A DNA stretch of 8,829 nucleotides from Candidatus Omnitrophota bacterium (GTDB taxonomy: Bacteria > Omnitrophota > Gorgyraeia > Aquiviventales > Aquiviventaceae). The stretch spans positions 1 to 8,829 of the forward strand of contig JAHFGZ010000041.1 of the NCBI GenBank assembly GCA_023247155.1, read 5' to 3'. The notes under the pieces were generated by a model. It had not been told where the DNA came from. It was given only the letters and a program-made list of their open reading frames with translations, and made no database searches. Below, one piece after another: positions 6,088 to 8,829 of the stretch; position 1 is the first letter of the stretch, and every line of letters starts with the position of its first letter. Made by a program: the position numbers and the translations under genes.

Positions 6088-7020
6088 ATGTCGAGGCGGT
6101 TTATCACCCTGGAAGATCTGGAGCTCCCCGCGGGGAAGAAGGCCCGCCTGTACCGGCTGCTCCACAAGTACGGGCCGGGCAACGGGCGCCTGATGATCCT
6201 CCCGATCGACCAGGGCCTCGAGCACGGGCCGCGCGACTTCTTCGTGAACCCCGAGAGCCTCAACCCGGAGTTCCAGCTCCGCCTGGCGCTCGAGGGCGGC
6301 TTCTCGGCCATCGCCTTCCAGGTCGGCCTCGCGGAGAAGTACCTCCGGACCTTCGCCGGCAAGGTGCCGCTCATCCTGAAGCTCAATGGCAAGACCGAGA
6401 TCCCGCCCGACGACGAGGCGTTCTCGCCGTGCCACGCCTCGGTGGAGGACGCGGTGCGCCTCGGGGCGGATGCCGTGGGCTACACCTGCTACGTCGGCTC
6501 GCCGCGCCAGGACGACGATTTCATCCAGTTCGGCCGCGTCCGGCGGGAGGCCGAACGCGCCGGGATGCCCCTCATCATGTGGGCCTATCCGCGGGGCAAG
6601 TTCATGGAGGCCAAGGGGGGGCGCGAGAGCCTCTACGCGGTCGACTACGCGGCCCGCATCGCGCAGGAGCTCGGGGCCGACGTGGTCAAGGTCAACTATC
6701 CGAAGACCGATGAGGAGAAGCGCGCGCAGTACCCCAAGGAGTACCGGGACCTGAAGCTCTCCAAGCGCGAGATGATCGAGAAGGTCGTGGCCTCGGCCGG
6801 CCGGACGCTCACGCTGATGTCCGGGGGCGCCAAGCGCACCGACGCGGAGCTCTTCGATGACGTCCGCGCGGCGCTCGAGGCCGGGGTGACCGGCTTCATC
6901 TTCGGGCGGAACATGTGGCAGCGGCGCTTCGGCGAGGCGCTGGACGTGGCGGCCAAGATCACCAAGATGACCCAAGAGGTCAACCGCCCCGTGGCCGCCG
7001 GCAAGGCCGCGCTGGTGTAG
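6088..7020 (+). CDS. fbaB: Class I fructose-bisphosphate aldolase, DhnA/FbaB type
   Basis: This 310-residue TIM-barrel enzyme cleaves fructose-1,6-bisphosphate to dihydroxyacetone phosphate and glyceraldehyde-3-phosphate (or the reverse) through a lysine Schiff base, without metal. It belongs to the DhnA/DeoC-LacD group shared by archaea and bacterial FbaB. Visible are LPIDQGLEHGP with Asp41, IMWAYPRG with Trp165 and Tyr167, the Schiff-base lysine Lys201 in DVVKVNYP, the phosphate-binding SGGAKR (245-250) and GRNMWQR (273-279). The start has a near-ideal ribosome site, AAAGGAGGG at 6075-6083. It lies 22 bases after the small unknown gene and 7 bases before korA, so it is probably in one transcript with them. 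Related family members make aromatic precursors (ADH synthase) or act on other sugar phosphates. The ApgM gene in the same window favours a glycolytic/gluconeogenic role, but substrate is inferred from the family. Confidence 0.9.
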   Translation: MSRRFITLEDLELPAGKKARLYRLLHKYGPGNGRLMILPIDQGLEHGPRDFFVNPESLNPEFQLRLALEGGFSAIAFQVGLAEKYLRTFAGKVPLILKLNGKTEIPPDDEAFSPCHASVEDAVRLGADAVGYTCYVGSPRQDDDFIQFGRVRREAERAGMPLIMWAYPRGKFMEAKGGRESLYAVDYAARIAQELGADVVKVNYPKTDEEKRAQYPKEYRDLKLSKREMIEKVVASAGRTLTLMSGGAKRTDAELFDDVRAALEAGVTGFIFGRNMWQRRFGEALDVAAKITKMTQEVNRPVAAGKAALV

Positions 7021-7027
7021 GGACCCG

Positions 7028-8829
7028 ATGGCACAGACACCTACCGAGCTGACGGTCTGGGTCGGCGGGGCGGCCGGCGACGGCATCGCCTCCGCGGGGG
7101 AGTCGTTCGCGAAGGCCTGCTCGCGCTCCGGCTACCACGTGTTCGCCTACAACAGCTACCAGTCGGTCATCCGCGGCGGCCACGTGTGCATGCACATCCG
7201 CGTCGGCACCCACAAGGTCCACACGCAGGGCGACGAGCTGGACTACCTTGTCGCCCTCAACGCGGACAGCTTCCAGCGCTATGGCAAGCGGGTGATGCCG
7301 GGGGGCGCGGTGTTCTACAACACCGACAAGTTCACGGTGCAGCCGGATCAGGTCGGGAAGGACGTCCAGGCGATCGGCCTGCCGGTCATGGAGCTCATCG
7401 GCAACCAGCTCATGCAGAACACGGCGCTCATCGGCGCGCTCATCCAGGCTCTGGGGCTGGACCCGGGGCCGCTGCGGGAGCTCATCAAGGAGCGGTTTGC
7501 CAAGAAGGGCGAGGCGGTCATCAAGCCGAACCTCGAGGCGTTCGACAAGGGGATGGGCTTCGCCAGGGAGCACGCGAAGCCCGGCGCCATCCGGGTCGGG
7601 GCAGGCGACGGCAAGCGCCGCCCCCTCGCGGGGGGGAATCCCATGATCGGATTCGGGGCGCTGGCGGCTGGCTGCCGGTTCTATTCGGCCTACCCGATGA
7701 CCCCGGCCTCCTCGCTGCTGCACTGGCTGCTCCAGTACGCGTCGAAGACCGGCCTCCTGGTCAAGCAGTGCGAGGACGAGATTTCGGCCCTGAACATGGC
7801 CATCGGCGCAGCTCATGTCGGGGTGCGGGCGATGACCGGCACCTCGGGCGGGGGGTTCGCGCTGATGACCGAAGCGGTGGGCGAGGCGGGGATGACCGAG
7901 ACGCCGGTCGTCATCGTCGAGGCCATGCGCGGCGGGCCGTCGACCGGGCTGCCGACGAAGACCGAGCAGGGCGACCTCTTCCAGCTGCTGGGCGCCTCGC
8001 AGGGCGAGTTCCCCCGCGTCATCCTCGCGCCGCGCACGCTCCAGGAGTGCTACGACATGACGATCCACGGCTTCAACCTGGCCGAGCGGTACCAGTGCCC
8101 GGTCCTCATCGCCACCGACCTCTACCTCGCCGAGCGGCTGGAGACCTTTGACGGCGTGAAGATCACGACGATCCCCATCGACCGCGGCGCGCTCCTGAAG
8201 CAGCCGGAGAACGGCTACCGCCGCTTCGCCGACACCCCGACCGGGGTCTCGCCCCGCGCGCTCCCGGGCACGCCGGGTGCGGTGTCCACGACGGCGACCG
8301 ATGAGCACGATGAAGACGGCATCGTGATCAGCGACGTCTTCACCAACCCGCCCATGCGCAAGAAGATGATGGAGAAGCGCATGCGGAAGATGGACCACCT
8401 TGTGAAGGAGCTGCCCGCGCCCGCCATCGACGGGCCGGCCGGCGCCGACCTCACGCTGGTCGGCTGGGGCTCCACCTACCAGGTGATGCTGGAGGCGATG
8501 GAGGCGCTCGCGCAGGAGGGCTTCAGGGTCAGCGTCCTGTGCCTGCGGCACCTCTGGCCGTTCCAGACGGCCGAGGTGAGCCGGCTCCTCGGGGGCTGCA
8601 AGATGACGATGTCCGTGGAGGGCAACTACACCGGCCAGCTCGTCCGGCTCATCCGGATGGAGACCGGGATCTCGATTCAGCATCACCTGCGCAAGTACGA
8701 CGGCGAGCCGTTCGAGCCGAAGCAGGTCATCGACCAGGCCCGGACGCTGCTCAAGACCAAGCCGCGCGAGCCGGTCACCGCGACGGTGGTGAGCGACGAG
8801 GGCCTCGCCCCGGACTTCTCGCCGATCGA
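7028..8829 (+). CDS. korA: 2-oxoacid:acceptor oxidoreductase, fused gamma-alpha subunit, 3' truncated
   Basis: The frame is still open at the window edge after 600 residues. This is the KorA-type subunit of ferredoxin-dependent 2-oxoacid oxidoreductases, which oxidise 2-oxoglutarate, pyruvate or similar acids to the acyl-CoA with a thiamine-diphosphate-bearing beta subunit. Order of parts: an N-terminal gamma domain (about 1-190) with GGAAGDGIASAGE and SVIRGGHVCMHIRV; the alpha pyrimidine-binding domain from GNPMIGFGALAAG (203-215), with FYSAYPMTPAS, QCEDEISALNMAIGA and GPSTGLPTKTEQGDL (303-317); the SPRALPG...TDEHDEDG loop; and the C-terminal domain from DLTLVGWGST (about 474). No cysteine-rich ferredoxin domain is visible. 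The start ATG lies 7 bases after the aldolase stop with only a weak GGGA ribosome site. The 600 residues already equal the family length, so few are missing. The partner KorB should follow just outside. Which 2-oxoacid is used cannot be read from this subunit. Confidence 0.93.
   Translation, partial: MAQTPTELTVWVGGAAGDGIASAGESFAKACSRSGYHVFAYNSYQSVIRGGHVCMHIRVGTHKVHTQGDELDYLVALNADSFQRYGKRVMPGGAVFYNTDKFTVQPDQVGKDVQAIGLPVMELIGNQLMQNTALIGALIQALGLDPGPLRELIKERFAKKGEAVIKPNLEAFDKGMGFAREHAKPGAIRVGAGDGKRRPLAGGNPMIGFGALAAGCRFYSAYPMTPASSLLHWLLQYASKTGLLVKQCEDEISALNMAIGAAHVGVRAMTGTSGGGFALMTEAVGEAGMTETPVVIVEAMRGGPSTGLPTKTEQGDLFQLLGASQGEFPRVILAPRTLQECYDMTIHGFNLAERYQCPVLIATDLYLAERLETFDGVKITTIPIDRGALLKQPENGYRRFADTPTGVSPRALPGTPGAVSTTATDEHDEDGIVISDVFTNPPMRKKMMEKRMRKMDHLVKELPAPAIDGPAGADLTLVGWGSTYQVMLEAMEALAQEGFRVSVLCLRHLWPFQTAEVSRLLGGCKMTMSVEGNYTGQLVRLIRMETGISIQHHLRKYDGEPFEPKQVIDQARTLLKTKPREPVTATVVSDEGLAPDFSPI

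Noticed and set aside
6980..8686. A 568-residue open frame on the minus strand opposite korA
   Set aside because: It is a compositional shadow, rich in Arg, Leu, His and Asp, with no domain pattern. The plus-strand oxidoreductase accounts for the region.
1..8829. A novel defence, mobile or biosynthetic system
   Set aside because: Seven of the eight genes belong to recognised metabolic or Fe-S protein families. I see no nuclease, toxin, integrase, CRISPR repeat or carrier-protein pattern.

Overview
This window is a GC-rich (roughly two thirds G+C) bacterial segment in which all eight genes lie on the plus strand, packed end to end with no gene-free stretch over 80 bases. The genes read well as ordinary chromosomal metabolism, with no transposase, phage gene, tRNA, rRNA or CRISPR array. 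The mix of an archaeal-type phosphoglycerate mutase (ApgM), a DhnA-type class I fructose-bisphosphate aldolase, a short-form ThiC and a fused gamma-alpha 2-oxoacid:acceptor oxidoreductase suggests an uncultivated, probably anaerobic bacterium. I considered a candidate phylum such as Omnitrophota or a deltaproteobacterial-type lineage, but sequence alone does not settle this.

Layout. 1-1028: 3' part of a NifS/IscS-family protein that keeps the fold and the catalytic cysteine but has lost the PLP-binding lysine and several other cofactor and substrate residues. 1029-1104: the gap before apgM, holding a 14-bp direct repeat (CCGGTACCTTTTTT, twice, 25 bp apart) where a ribosome binding site would be expected. 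1105-4420: apgM, pepA and folE, with pepA and folE overlapping. 4421-4498: a short leader with an extended -10 promoter (4450-4458) and a Shine-Dalgarno that together place the thiC start at 4496/4499 rather than at the upstream ATG 4457. 4499-5839: thiC. 5829-6065: a 78-residue unknown protein overlapping the thiC end. 6088-7020: class I aldolase. 7028 to the window end: korA-type oxidoreductase alpha subunit, still open at the edge.

Together the genes cover lower glycolysis/gluconeogenesis (ApgM, aldolase), ferredoxin-linked 2-oxoacid metabolism (KorA), cofactor synthesis (FolE for pterin/folate, ThiC for the thiamine pyrimidine) and peptide turnover (PepA). Thiamine diphosphate is the cofactor of the KorAB enzyme class, so thiC and korA are functionally linked. 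The rest looks like a housekeeping cluster, not a dedicated pathway. I see no new defence or mobile system. The most unusual items are the degenerate cysteine desulfurase, the repeat pair in front of apgM, and the small unknown gene after thiC.
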